Below, one piece after another: positions 1 to 11,104 of a stretch of DNA of 64,000 nt. The notes under the pieces were generated by a model. The model searched no databases, was not told the DNA's origin, and worked only from the letters and a program-made list of their open reading frames with translations. The stretch's first letter is position 1, and every line of letters starts with the position of its first letter. Origin of the DNA: Antilocapra americana (lineage: Eukaryota > Chordata > Mammalia > Artiodactyla > Antilocapridae); NCBI GenBank assembly GCA_007570785.1, contig ML661799.1, positions 1,587,598-1,651,597 of the forward strand, read 5' to 3'. The position numbers and the translations under genes were made by a program.

Positions 1-155
1 AAGGTTGCAGGATACAGAGTTCATATGTAAGAGTCAGCCTCCTTCCTATACACCAGGAATGAACAAGTAGAATTTGAAATTAAAAAACATGATGTATTTA
101 CATTAGCACCACCCAAAACTGAGATACTTAGATATACACGCCTTACCAAAAGGGT

Positions 156-779
156 GTGTGTGGGGTCTCACTGCCTGCCACTCAAAAGTCAAAAAACAGG
201 CCAGGTTGGTGGAAAGGAAAGTTTGCTTTATTTAAGATGCTGGCAACTGGGGTGGGGAGGGTGGTGGACATCTGTCCAAAGGCCAAGCAGGGAGTGAGAG
301 CATTTATATACACAGCTGGGGGCGGAGGACGGTTACATGCAGAAAAAGCATCTCTAACTGTCTTCTTCAAATTTATCATCAGTGGTCTGAGCAGCAGCAT
401 CTTGATTGTTGTAGGTGCAGTTAATCTTCCGTTGCAGGGCCCATTTGTTCCCATTTCTTTGCATCCAGTTCTTGGAACTGTGGCACCTCATGTCCTGGGT
501 ACTGTTTGGTCATCGTGTAGTTAATTTCTCCACCTGGTGTTTTGGTAGCTGTAAGACAGCTCACAGGATATTGCTCAGAGTGTTATCTTTAGCCTTTGAG
601 AAAGAACTGCAGGTCCTTGACTGTGCTTAAGGACTACATTATTATTATTTAGTCTCTTTTGACTGTTTTCCCATTTCTCACTTCTCTGATTAAACGTTTT
701 CTCTGACTAAAGTTTTCCACAGACAAAAGGCAAGCAGAGGACATGGGGTGGGGGGACAATAGGGTGCTGCTCCATTTCA
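156..779 (-). mobile_element. Solo LTR of a ruminant endogenous retrovirus
   Basis: Read on the - strand, this block has the layout of a retroviral LTR. It begins TGAAATGG near 779, has a TATA box (GTATATAAATG, about 300-314), then an AATAAA signal (complement of TTTATT at 227-232) about 70 bp downstream, and ends in a CA-rich terminus near 156. No gag, pol or env sequence adjoins it on either side, so it is a solo LTR left by recombination. The apparent reading frames inside it are non-coding. I could not see a convincing target-site duplication, and the subfamily is not assigned. Confidence 0.6.
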
Positions 780-1357
780 CAAGTGCATACAAGATCTATA
801 AAAGGAAAACTACAAAACTCAGATGAAAAATATCGAGGAAAAATTTAATAAATGCAGAGTTCCATTTACTTAATAAATTCCATTTTCATGAGTAGGAAGA
901 CAATACTGTCAGGATATTAGTTCTTTCCAATTTGATCTACTGATTCAATGTGATCCCAATCATAATCCTAGCAATTATTTTGTGGTGTTGACAAACTAAT
1001 CACAAAATTTATATGGAGAGGCAAAAGACCCAGAATAGCCGATACAACGCTGAAGGCGAAGAGGAAAATCAAAGGACTAATATTACTTGACTTCAAGACT
1101 TCTCAAAGCTACACTAACCAAGACAATGTGGCCCTGACAAAAAAAAAAAAAAAAGACAAATCTGTGGAATGAAAAGCCCAGAAATATACCCACAAAAATA
1201 TAGTCAACTAATCTGTCATAAAGCAGAGGCAATACAATGGAGCAAATGAAGTCTTTTCAATAAATGATGCTGAGGCAAGAAGTATTCATGGGCAAAAATA
1301 ATAATCTAGACATAGACTTAACACTCTTCACGAAAATGAACAAAAATGGATTATAGG

Positions 1358-1474
1358 AATGTCCCTGGCACTCCAGTGGTTAAGACTCTGCACTTCAATT
1401 GCAGAGAGTGTGGGTTCAATCCTTGGTTGGGGAGCTAGGATCCCACACACAGAGTTGTGTGGCCAAAAAGAAAA
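1358..1474 (+). mobile_element. CHR-type SINE inside L1
   Basis: It starts with the CHR tRNA-like head (TCCCTGGCACTCCAGTGGTT) and has a degenerate B-box (GGTTCAATCC) and a short A-rich tail. The flanks GGATTATAG and GGATCATAG look like a target-site duplication with one mismatch. The surrounding L1 reads continuously across the insertion. Confidence 0.7.
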
Positions 1475-2398
1475 GGATCATAGACCTAAATGTAAAGCAA
1501 AAAACTAAAAAACTCCTAGAAGATAACATAGAAGAAAACCTAGATGACCTTGGATATAACAATGACTTTTTAGATACAGCATAAAAGGTATGATCCATGA
1601 AAGAAATAATATATAAGCTAAACTTAGTTCAAAATGAAAATGTCTGTCCTATGAAAGACAATGTCAAGAAAATGAGAAGATAAGTCACAGCCTAGGAGAA
1701 AATGTCTAGAAAAAAACATAAAGAACTGGTATCAAAAAGTACAAAAACTTTAACTCAACAAATAACTTGATTACAACATGGTCCAAAGACCTGAACACAC
1801 GCCCTACAAAGAAGATATACAGCTGGAAGATAAGCATATGTAAAGATGCTCATGATATATCATCAGGAAAATGCAAATTAAAACAACAGAAAGGTAACAG
1901 CACGTACCTAGAATGGACAAAAACCAAAATATTGACACCACCAAATGCTGTCAAGGATATAGGACAACAGCGACTCTCTTTCATTGCTGGTGGAAATGCA
2001 AAATGGTCCTGCCACTTTGGAAGACAGTTTGGTGGTCATTACAAAGCTAATCATACTACTACCATACAATTAATCAATTGTGCTCCTTGGTATTTACTCA
2101 AAGGAGTTGAAAACTTATGTCCGTACAAAAAAAGCTTCATACAGAGGTTGATATTATCTTTATCCATAACTGCTAACACTTAGAAGTAACCAAAATGTCT
2201 TTCAGTAGGTGAACGGATAAATAAACTGTAGTACAGCCAGACAATGAAATCTTTTTCAATGCTAAAAAGAAATGAGCTTTCAAACCATGAAAAAACACAT
2301 GGAGAAACTTTAAATTCATATTACTAAGTGACATAAGCTAATATGAAAAAGCTACATACTATACGATTCCAACTATATGACATCATAGAAAAGGCAGG

Positions 2399-3163
2399 AT
2401 TAGGCAGATGACACCACCCTTATGGCAGAAACCGAAGAAGAACTAAAGAGCCTCTTGATGAAAGTGAAAGAGGAGAGTGAAAAAGTTGGCTTAAAACTCA
2501 ACATTCAGAAAACTAAGATCATGGCATCTGGTCCCATCACTTTATGGCAAATAGATGGGGAAACAGTGACAGACTTTATTTTGGGGGGCTCCAAAATCAC
2601 TGCAGATGGTTACTGCAGCCATGAAATTAAAAGATGCTTACTCCTTGGAAGGAAAGTTATAAGCAATCTAGACAGCATATTAAAAAGCAGAGACATTACT
2701 TTGCCAACAAAGGTCCATCTACTCAAGGCTATGGTTTTTCCAGTACTCATGTATGGATGTAAGAGTTGGACTATAAAGAAAGCTGAGCACCAAAGAATTG
2801 ATACTTTTGAACTGTGGTGTTGGAGAAGATGTTTGAGAGTCCCTTGGACTGCAAGGAGATCCAACCAGTCCATCCTAAAGGAAATCAGTCCTGAATATTT
2901 ATTGGAAGGACTGATACTGAAGCTGAAACCCCAATATTTTGGCCACCTGATGCGAAGAACTGACCCATTTGAAAATACCCTGATTCTGGGAAAGATTGAA
3001 GGCAGAGCAGAAGGGGACAACAGAGGATGAGATAGTTGGATGGCATCACTGACTCAAAGGACATGAGTTTGAGTAAACTCCAGGAGTTGGTGATGGACAG
3101 GGAGGCCTGGTGTGCTGCAGTTCATGGAGTCATAAAGAGTCAGACATGACTGAGCAACTGAAC
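2399..3163 (+). mobile_element. BovB (RTE) LINE, 5'-truncated 3' fragment
   Basis: This is the last ~765 bp of a BovB element. It begins just before the reverse-transcriptase YADD-box coding region and runs through the BovB 3' end to the ACTGA-rich tail (GACTGAGCAACTGAAC). It sits inside an L1 3' UTR, which resumes immediately after. Confidence 0.85.
2422..3030 (+). pseudogene. BovB reverse transcriptase C-terminal remnant
   Basis: An open frame of about 200 codons encodes the part of the BovB polyprotein just downstream of the YADD active-site box and the C-terminal domain (SRDITLPTKVHLLKAMVFPV, then the FELWCWRR region). The endonuclease and the palm motifs are absent because of 5' truncation, so it cannot encode a working enzyme. 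It is open only because the copy is fairly young. It closely matches the same region of the larger copy at 8300-8900. Confidence 0.85.
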
Positions 3164-3838
3164 TAATGGAGACAGTAAAAAGATCAGTGGTTGACAGAGG
3201 TGAGAGGCGAGGATGGATGAATAAAAGATTTTTAGGGTAGCAAAAGTACTCCATATGATATTATCATTATATGTTTGTATAGAACATACAATGTCAACAT
3301 TGAACCCTAATGTAAACTATGGACTCTGGAGATCATGATGCATCAGTATAGGTTCCTCAGTTATAACAAATGTACTACTCTGGTGAGGGATGTTGATAAC
3401 GGGGGGATAGTGCATTTTTGGAGGGGCAGGGAATATATGAGAACTCTATATCTTCCTCTCAGTTCTTCGGTGAACATAAAACTGCTCTGAATAAAAATGA
3501 AGTCTTTTTTAAAAAATTTAAAACTTCTGTGCTTCAAGGGACACTCTCACTATGAAAGTGAAAATACAACCCACAAAATGGTAGACATACCTGCAAGCAC
3601 ATACTGGATAAGATATTAGTATCCAGACACATAAAGAACTCTAATAGCTCAGCAATAAAAAGACAAATAATCCAATTAAAATTGGCATAAGATCTGAATA
3701 GATATTTCTCCAACAAAATTATATAAATAATCAATTAATATATGAAAATGTTTGACATCATTAGTCATTAAGAAAATGCAAACCAAAACCCCAGTGGCAT
3801 ACTACTTCACTAGAATGGTTATAATTTAAAAAAAGAGA

Positions 3839-3895
3839 TAGAGAGAAATAAAGAAAGAAAGGAAGGAGGGAGGGAGGAAGAAAAGAAACAAAGAA
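3839..3895 (+). repeat. Purine-rich simple repeat (GAAA/GGAA type)
   Basis: An uninterrupted purine tract of GAAA, GGAA and GGGA units lies within the L1 segment. It is low complexity. Confidence 0.8.
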
Positions 3896-4091
3896 CAGTG
3901 ACAAGCACTGGAGGGTATGTTGAGAAACTGGAACTCTTATCCATTGCTGCTAAGAGTGTAAAACAGTAGAGCCACTCTGGAAAAGGTTTGTCAGTTTCTT
4001 AGAAAGTTAAACATAAGATTACCAGGTGACTGAGCGATTAACCTCCTCAGTATATACCCAAGAGAATAGAAAACATATTTATACAAAACCT

Positions 4092-4215
4092 TGGGGCTTC
4101 CCCGGTGGTCCAGTGATTAAGACTTTGAGCTCCACTGCAGGGGGTACAGGTTAGGTTCCATCCCTGGGGGAACTAAGATCCCATATGTTGCATAGCAAGC
4201 AAGACCAAAAAAAAA
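4092..4215 (+). mobile_element. CHR-type SINE
   Basis: The head GGGCTTCCCCGGTGGTCCAG is followed by a degenerate B-box and a 14-base poly-A ending at about 4215. It is inserted in the second L1 segment. Confidence 0.8.
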
Positions 4216-4690
4216 AAAAACTCATACACAAATGTTCATAGCAGCATTATAGCCAAAAAGAACCCAAATGCACATCAACTGAAAAGTGAATAAACTAACT
4301 GTAGTATATCCGTACAATGGAATACTATTTAGCTGTGAAAATGACTGAAGTATTGATATGAGCTACAACATGGATGAACCTTAAAAATGTGCTATGTGAA
4401 GAAATCACAAACAGACTTATATTGTATATCAATTTATATATTCAGAATAAGCAAATTTATAGAGACAGAAAGTAGATTAGTGTTTGCCAGGGGCTGGGGT
4501 GGGGTGGGGTTGAGAAATGGAGAGTGACTGCTTAACAAGTACAGGGTTTCTTTTTGGGGTGATGAAAATATTCCAGAATTAGATAGTGGCAATGGCTACA
4601 TAACTCTATACACATACTAAAAACCACTGAAATGTGTACTTTTAAAGAGTAGGCTTTACAATATGTGAATTATAACTCCAGAAGAACCCT

Positions 4691-5663
4691 AAAACTGTTT
4701 CAGATTAAAAACTATAAAACTGAAAAACAAAAAGAAAACATCAAGAAAAAACCTTTTGTGAGCCTGGGTTAGGAAAAGGTTTTTAGAAATGGCACCAAAA
4801 GCACAATCCATTTTTTAAAAAATTGATAAATTGGACTTTATCAAGTTAAAATTTTTGATCTATGAAAGATATTGCTAAGAAAATGAAATAACAAGCCATA
4901 TACTTGGATAAACTCTTTGTAGAACATGTATCTAATAAAGGACTCATGTCCAGAATATGTAACAAACTCTAAAAACTCAATAATCAGGAAGCAAACAACA
5001 AACTTTTTAAATAGACTGAATATTTGAACAGAACTTCAACAACAACAACAACAAAATAGGCAGATGGAAAATAAGTACATGAAAAGATGCTCAACGTAAT
5101 TAACCACTAGAGAAATGCAAATTTAAAAATCATAGGGTACCACCATGTATCTATTAGAATGGCTAAAATGTAAAAGATGGCCATACAAGTGTTGGCAAGG
5201 ATGTATAACAGCTGAAACTTTCATAGTTCAACCATTTTAGAATTCTGTCTGGTAGGTTTTTGTTTTTTTAATTAAATATATTCCTACCATACTTTAAGAT
5301 ATTTCCCCAAGAAAAAAGACAGAATAAGTCCATAAAAGACTTGCTTAAAAATGTTCACAGTGACTTTATTTGTAATAGCCGCAAATTGGAAACAACCAAT
5401 GTTTATCATTGGTAGAATGGAGAAATAAATGGCGTCTATTCATACAATGGAGTATTACTTGGCAGTGAAAAGGCATGAGCTATTGATACACAAAACAGTA
5501 TGGATGAATCTTAAAATACTGAGTCCACCAAAAAGTTTGTTTAGGTTTTTCCATAACATCTTAGCCAACCCAATACTTATATTCAGTGAAAGAAGTCAGA
5601 CAAAAAGGGATACATATTGTATGACTATTTACATAAAATTTTAGAAATTGATCTGTAATATCA
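4691..5663 (+). mobile_element. Third L1 3' segment, left half
   Basis: The L1 ORF2 end and 3' UTR begin again and are then cut by the BovB insertion. The L1 continues on the far side of BovB at 9061. No intact frame. Confidence 0.65.
5519..5573. mobile_element. Mariner-type MITE relic
   Basis: A 55-bp insert in the L1 is flanked by TA dinucleotides (5517-5518 and 5574-5575). It carries the ruminant mariner terminal motifs CCAAAAAGTTTG and AGCCAACCCAA. Removing it restores L1 continuity, which fits a TA-targeted mariner insertion or internal-deletion derivative. Confidence 0.6.
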
Positions 5664-5678
5664 AACTGACCTATAATA
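5664..5678. repeat. Target-site duplication, left copy (BovB)
   Basis: AACTGACCTATAATA here matches AACTGACCTATAGTA at 9046-9060 with one mismatch. The pair defines the outer edges of the BovB insertion. Confidence 0.8.
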
Positions 5679-6240
5679 GGGCGCAGGAGGGCCAAGAGGA
5701 GCTACTCCACGTTCAAGGTCAGGAGGGGCGGTCATGAGGAGATAACCCTCGTCCAAGGTAAGGAGCAGTGGCTGCGCTTCGCTGGAGCAGCTGTGAAGAG
5801 ATACCCCAAGTCCAAGATAAGACAAACCCACGTAAGACGGTAGGTGTTGCGAGAGGGCATCCGAGGGCAGACACACTGAAACCATAATCATAGAAAACTA
5901 GGCAATCTGATCACACGGACCACAGCCTATCTAACTCAGTGAAACTAAGCCATGCCGTGTGGGGCCACCCAAGACGGACAGGTCATGGTGGAGAGGTCTG
6001 ACAGAATGTGGTCCACTGGAGAAGGGAATGGAAAACCACTTCAGTATTCTTGCCTTGAGAACCCCATGAACAGTATGAAAAGGCAAAAATACACTGAAAG
6101 ATGAACTCCCCAGGTCAGTAGGTGCCTGATATGCTACTGGAGATCAGTGGAGAAATAATTCCAGAAAGAATGAAGGGATGGAGCCAAAGCAAAAACAATA
6201 CCCAGTAGTGGATGTGACTGGTGATAGAAGCAAGTTCTGA

Positions 6241-6900
6241 TGCTGTAAAGAGCAATATTGCATAGGAACCTGGAATATTAGGTCCAAGAATCAAGGCAAC
6301 TTGGAAGCTGTCAAACAGGAGATGACAAGAGTGAACGTTGACATTCTAGGAATCAGCGAACTAAGATGGACTAGAATGGATGAATTTAACTCAGATGACC
6401 ATTATATCTACTCCTGTGGGCAGGAATCCCTTAGAAGAAATGGAGTAGCCATCATGGTCAACAAAAGAGTCCAAAATGCGGTACTTGGATGCAATCTCAA
6501 AAATAACAGAATGCCTCTGTTCGTTTCCAAGGCAAACCATTCAATATCACGGTAATCCAAGCCTATGCCCCAGCCAGTAATGCTGAAGAAGATGAAGTTG
6601 AATGGTTCTATGAAGACCTACAAGACCTTTTAGAACTAACATCCAAAAACTATGTCCTTTTCAATATAGGGGACTGGAATGCTAAAGTAGGAAGTCAGGA
6701 AACACCTGGAGTAATTTGGTCTTGGAATACAGAATGAAGCAGGACAAAGGCTAATAGCGTTTTGCCCAGAGAACACACTGGTCATAGCAAACACCCTCTT
6801 CCAACAACACAAGAGAAGACTCTACACATGGACATCACCAGATGGTCAACACCAAAATCAGATTGATTATAGTCTTTGCAGCCAAAGATGGAGAGCTCTA
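6241..6900 (+). pseudogene. BovB apurinic-like endonuclease domain, decayed
   Basis: The frame opens after a TGA at 6238-6240 and shows the APE-type endonuclease start (GTWNIRS) and the block DILGISELRW. The frame is lost near 6520-6555. The next block, containing GDWNAKVGSQ, continues in another frame, and a further small indel near 6715-6730 shifts it again before the QID(Y) block. In an intact element this domain nicks target DNA to prime reverse transcription. Here it cannot be translated as one domain. Confidence 0.85.
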
Positions 6901-7478
6901 TACAGTCCGCAGAAACAAGACTGGTAGCTGACTGTGGCTCAGATCATGAACTCCTTATTGCCAAATTCATACTGAAATTGAAGAGAGTAGGGAAAACCAC
7001 TAGACCATTCAGGTATGACCTAAATCAAATGCCTTATAATTATACAGTGGAAGTGAGAAATAGATTTAAGGGACTAGACGTGATAGACAGAGTGGATGAA
7101 CTATGGATGGAGGTTCATGACATTGTACAGGAGACAGGGATTAAGACCATCCCCATGGAAAAGAAATGCAAAAAAGCAAAGTGGCTGTCTGAGGAGGCCT
7201 TACAAATAGCTGTGAAAAAAAAGAGAAGCGAAAAGCAAAGGAGAAAAGGGAACATATTCCCTCTGAATGTGGAGTTCCAAAGAATAGCAAGGAGAGATAA
7301 AGCCTTCCTCAGCAATCAATGCAAAGAAATAGAGGAAAACAACAGAATGGGAAAGACTAGAGATCTCTTCAAGAAAATTAGAGATACCAAGGGAATATTT
7401 CATGCAAAGATGGGCTCGATAAAGGACAGAAATGGTATGGACCTAACAGAAGCAGAAGATATTAAAAAGAGGTGGTAA
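6876..7478 (+). pseudogene. BovB linker region between endonuclease and RT
   Basis: An open frame of about 200 codons encodes the end of the endonuclease (DCGSDHELL) and the basic lysine/arginine-rich linker that precedes the reverse transcriptase. It ends at a TAA (7476-7478) where the family normally continues in frame. The start codon of this frame is not a natural one, because the frame is entered by a frameshift. Confidence 0.8.
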
Positions 7479-7536
7479 GAATACACAGAAGAACTGTACA
7501 AAAAAAGATCTTCATGACCCAGATAATCACAATGGT

Positions 7537-8556
7537 ATGATCACTCACCTAGAGCCAGACATCCTGAAATGTGAAGTCAAGTGGGCCTTAGAAAGCATCA
7601 CTATGAACAAAGCTAGTGGAGGTGATGGAATTCCAGTTGAGCTATTTCAAATCCTGAAAGATGATGCTGTGAAAGGGCTGCACTCAATATGTCAGCAGAT
7701 TTGGAAAACTCAGCAATGGCCACAGGACTGGAAAAGGTCAGTTTTCATTCCAATCCCAAAGAAAGGCAATGCCAAAGAATGTTCAAACTACCACACAGTT
7801 GCATTCATCTCACACGCTAGCAAAGTAATGCTCAAAATTCTCCAAGCCAGGCTTCAGCAATACATGAACTGTGAACTTTCAGATGTTCAAGCTGGTTTCA
7901 GAAAAGGCAGAGGAACCAGAAATCAAATTGCCAACATCCGCTGGATTATCGAAAAAGCAAGAGTATTCCAGAAAAACATCTATTTCTGCTTTATTGACTA
8001 TGTCAAAGCCTTTGACTGTGTGGATCACAGTAAACTGTGGAAAATTCTTAAAGAGATGGGAATACCAAACCATCTGTCCTGTCTCTTGAGAAACCTGTAT
8101 GCAGGTCAGAAAACAACAGTTAGAACTGGACATGGAACAACAGACTGGTTACAAATAGGAAAAGGAGTACGTCAAGGCTGTATACTGTCACCCTGCTTAT
8201 TTAACTTAAATGCAGAGTACATCATGAGAAACACTAGGCTGGAGGAAGCACAAGCTGGAATCAAGATTGCCGGGAGAAATATCAATAACCTCAGATATGC
8301 AGATGACACCACCTTTATGGCAGAAAGTGAAGAGGAACTAAAAAGCCTCTTGATGAAAGTGAAAGAGGAGAGTGAAAAAGTTGGCTTAAAACTCAACATT
8401 CAGACAACTCAGATCATGGCATCCGGTCCCATCACTTCATGGCAAATAGACTGGAAAACAGTGTCGACTTTATTTTTCTGGGCTCCAAAATCACTGCAGA
8501 TAGTGATTGCAGCCATGAAATTAAAAGATGCTCACTCCTTGGAAGGAAAGTTGTGA
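7537..8556 (+). pseudogene. BovB reverse transcriptase domain, nearly continuous
   Basis: A 339-codon frame contains the RT core motifs in order: the NKASGGDGIP block, IPIPKKG, AGFRKGRGTR, the palm motif FIDYVKAFDCVDH (catalytic Asp), the KGVRQGCILSP turn and the LRYADDTTFM box with the catalytic Asp pair. About residue 305 the frame shifts and the protein goes off-family. The catalytic residues are present, but there is no endonuclease in frame and no proper C-terminus, so the protein is not expected to be functional. Confidence 0.9.
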
Positions 8557-8741
8557 CCAACTTAGATAGCATATTTAAAAGCAGAGACATTACTTTGCCA
8601 ATAAAGGTTCTGGTTTTTCCAGTAGTCATGTATGGATGTGAGAGTTGGACTGTGAAGAAAGCTGAGCACCAAAGAATTGATGCTTTTGAACTGTGGTGTT
8701 GGAGAAGACGTTTGAGAGTACCTTGGACTGCAAGGAGATAA
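8439..8741 (+). pseudogene. BovB C-terminal domain, shifted frame
   Basis: This continues the reverse transcriptase in a different frame (LGSKITAD to FELWCWRRRL). It ends at a TAA (8739-8741) that replaces the usual codon after TARR. The remaining C-terminal coding sequence to the 3' tail persists as broken remnants up to about 9030. Confidence 0.8.
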
Positions 8742-9045
8742 AACCAGTTCATCCTAAAGGAGATCAGTCCTGGGTGTTCATTGGAAGAACTGATGATGAA
8801 GCTGAAACTCCAATACTTTGGCTACCTCATGCGAAGAGTTGACTCAGTGGAGAAGACCCTGATGCTGAGAAGGATTGGGAGCAGGAGGAGAAGGGGATGA
8901 TAGAGGATGAGATGGCTGGATGGCATCACCGACTCGAAGGACATGAGTTTGGATGGACTCCGGGAGTTGGTGATGGACAGGGAGGCCTGGCGTGCTGCGG
9001 TTCATGAGGTCGCAAAGAGTCGGAAACGACTGAGTGACTGAACTG

Positions 9046-9060
9046 AACTGACCTATAGTA
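9046..9060. repeat. Target-site duplication, right copy (BovB)
   Basis: Right partner of 5664-5678. It directly follows the ACTGA-type BovB tail. Confidence 0.8.
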
Positions 9061-9485
9061 ACAGAAAGCAGATTAGTGGCTGCCAGAAGCAAGAAGAGAA
9101 GGAGGCAAGAGAGGGTGGAAAAGAGAACACAAAGGGTACAAGGAAACTTTCAGTGATGAATGTGTCCACTCTCTTACTATGATGATGGTTTCATAGTTAT
9201 GTTAAAGCTTACAAAGGTGAGAGACAGATAAACTAGGAAGTAGGAGTTTACATGAATTAACATATATACACTCCCATATATAAAATAGATAACCAATAAG
9301 GACCTACTGTATAGCACAAGGAGCTATACTGAAATTTTTATGTTAATAATAACATATGAGGGGAAAGAATCTGGAAAAATAGATAAATGGGTATGTATAA
9401 CTGAATCACTTGGTTGTACACCTAAAACTAACACGTTGTGAATCAGCTATACCTCAACAAAACAATTAAATATTAGTCTTTTAAA
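9061..9485 (+). mobile_element. L1 3' UTR, right half after BovB, plus adjoining L1 3' end
   Basis: 9061 to about 9205 continues the L1 interrupted at 5663. From about 9210 a second ruminant L1 3' UTR is recognisable (the 'cctactgtatagcacaagga' block and the 'cacttggttgtacacctaaa' block) down to about 9485. Non-coding. Confidence 0.65.
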
Positions 9486-10424
9486 AACCTCATAAATCAT
9501 AAACTTTAAGTATGTGCAGTTTGTCATAAGTTGATTATAACTCAGTAAAGCTAGAGAAAGAGCATTCATGAGTAAATATATAACTTACTGTACAATATCC
9601 TACAAGCAGGAAAAGTCCCATTCAGATTCTGCCCCTAAGACTTTAAGTGCCTTAGGATGGAATGACCCCAGAGGCCCAGAAAGCTGACCCTTTCCCAGAC
9701 CCTTTATACAAAATATTCCCTTCGAACACCCTTCCCTCACCGTGAACATCAACACATTTTTCAAGCCCAGCTAAAATCTCATCTACTACTTGTCTTCTCC
9801 AGTCTACACTCTCCTAGCACATGAGAATCCAGTAATACACCCCATTGGTCTAGGATGTAAGATTCGTGGTTTCAACTCTTCCCCCCAAATCTTAAATGTC
9901 TACCACTTGCACTGATTGGTCATTTTACTGAGACACAAATTTAATTCCAGCCAGTTGTGATGTTCCTACAGAGGAGGAGATAATGGCTGAGCCAAACCCC
10001 CACCCACCTCCAGGCCTTCATAGCCCAACCCAGCTTGGCTGGCCACTGCTTTTTATAAAACTTTTTTTCCCTTTATGTAGAATGGACTGCTTGAAAAAAG
10101 AAAAAAGCTATCAGCTTGTGATGGAAATGACGAGTGAGTGAAGCAGTCCAAGAAAGGCATGGTTCTTAGCCAGAAAATAGCTTTATAAATTACTTTAATC
10201 TTTTATTAAGAATCTGGAAGCATCACTTAAAAATCTTAGTTGTACTTTATAGCATTTTATGGGAAGAAGTTACACACTACAGTGGCATTAACAGGATTGG
10301 AAATTTGAAATGGCTTTGGGCCTTGTCCCTTAATAATGTCAAAAGCTCCCAGTAGCTCTGCTGAGTACTCATCACATTGCATTATAATTATGAGTTTAGC
10401 TACCTCCCCTCTAGTCTGAGAAGG
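9486..10424. other. No gene seen; unique intergenic sequence
   Basis: I see no recognisable exon, RNA gene or clear repeat here, only short stop-rich frames. Confidence 0.6.
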
Positions 10425-10660
10425 ACAGTAGTCTGGACTTTAGAGCTGGATTCTCTGGGCTCAAATCTTAGTTCACCTCATAGCTGGGTGACCTTGAACA
10501 GGTTACTTAAACTCCGTGTGCCTTGATTTCTTCATCTTTAAATGGCAAGTAAAATAGTACCTGCCTAATAAAGTTGATTTAAATGATTCAGCATGACAAT
10601 ATACAGAAAACACTTAAGTCAGTATCTGACCCATCAAAAAGTTCTCAATAAATGTTAATA
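10425..10660 (+). mobile_element. MIR SINE
   Basis: An ancient tRNA-derived MIR. Its core region (CTGGGTGACCTTGAACAGGT) is followed by 'ctcaataaatgttaataatt'. Strongly diverged. Confidence 0.8.
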
Positions 10661-11104
10661 ATTAATTTGAGGGCTTCCTCTGGAGCAGTTTATTAGGGAC
10701 TTTTTAAATTTTTTCTAGTTTTCCAGTGTGCCCTCAACAAAAGTTAAAAGAACGAGTGGATGACTCAGCAAGTGGGTGAGTTATGGTTCTGCCACTTTGT
10801 TCCTGAAGCCAAAATTCTGTCTGGTATAATACAGGTGTTTGGTTGGCTTATCCAGTATCCAGCTTGTGATGGATGTATCCAGTATCCACCACTGTCATGT
10901 TCTCCACCGTTACCAATTTGTAACCATGAGGATCCTGGCGCTATGACTGGGAAGGGGCAGGAGGAACAGAAAGGATGGTAGAGGACCCTAGCTGGCCTGT
11001 GTTCCTCATTTGACCATCATGGAGGAAGATGAGACCAGGAATCAAACGGTCTTCGATGAGAACAGTGATGCCTTGGGATTCACCTAGCACCCTTGCCCCT
11101 CTAG
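10661..11104. other. No gene seen
   Basis: Unique-looking sequence with only short frames and nothing I can assign. Confidence 0.55.

Larger units (their letters stand above)
785..3520 (+). mobile_element. L1 LINE 3' part (ORF2 end and 3' UTR), interrupted
   Basis: The stretch follows the L1 ORF2 C-terminal coding region and 3' UTR, with multiple stops and frameshifts. It is split by a CHR SINE at about 1358-1474 and a BovB 3' fragment at about 2399-3163. The 3' UTR resumes after 3164 and ends in an A-rich run near 3510-3520. It is the first of three same-orientation L1 3' segments lying in succession. Subfamily not determined. Confidence 0.7.
3521..4690 (+). mobile_element. Second L1 3' segment
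   Basis: L1 ORF2-end sequence restarts here (the region that pairs with 1600-2400) and continues into a 3' UTR ending near 4690. Its reading frame is destroyed. A CHR SINE is inserted at about 4092-4215. Confidence 0.65.
5679..9045 (+). mobile_element. Near full-length BovB (RTE) LINE
   Basis: This 3367-bp element begins with the GC-rich BovB 5' region (GGGCGCAGGAGGGCCAAG) and ends in the ACTGAACTGA tail. It is bounded by a 15-bp target-site duplication with one mismatch, and the L1 around it resumes at 9061. The size and the presence of a 5' leader suggest a full-length insertion. The polyprotein frame (apurinic-type endonuclease, then reverse transcriptase) is broken by several frameshifts and stops, so it is not autonomous now. 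Confidence 0.9.

Noticed and set aside
7537..8556. Reverse transcriptase frame as a possible domesticated host gene or retron/group II-type system
   Set aside because: It is clearly BovB: flanked by BovB endonuclease and tail sequence, a target-site duplication and frameshifts in the rest of the polyprotein.
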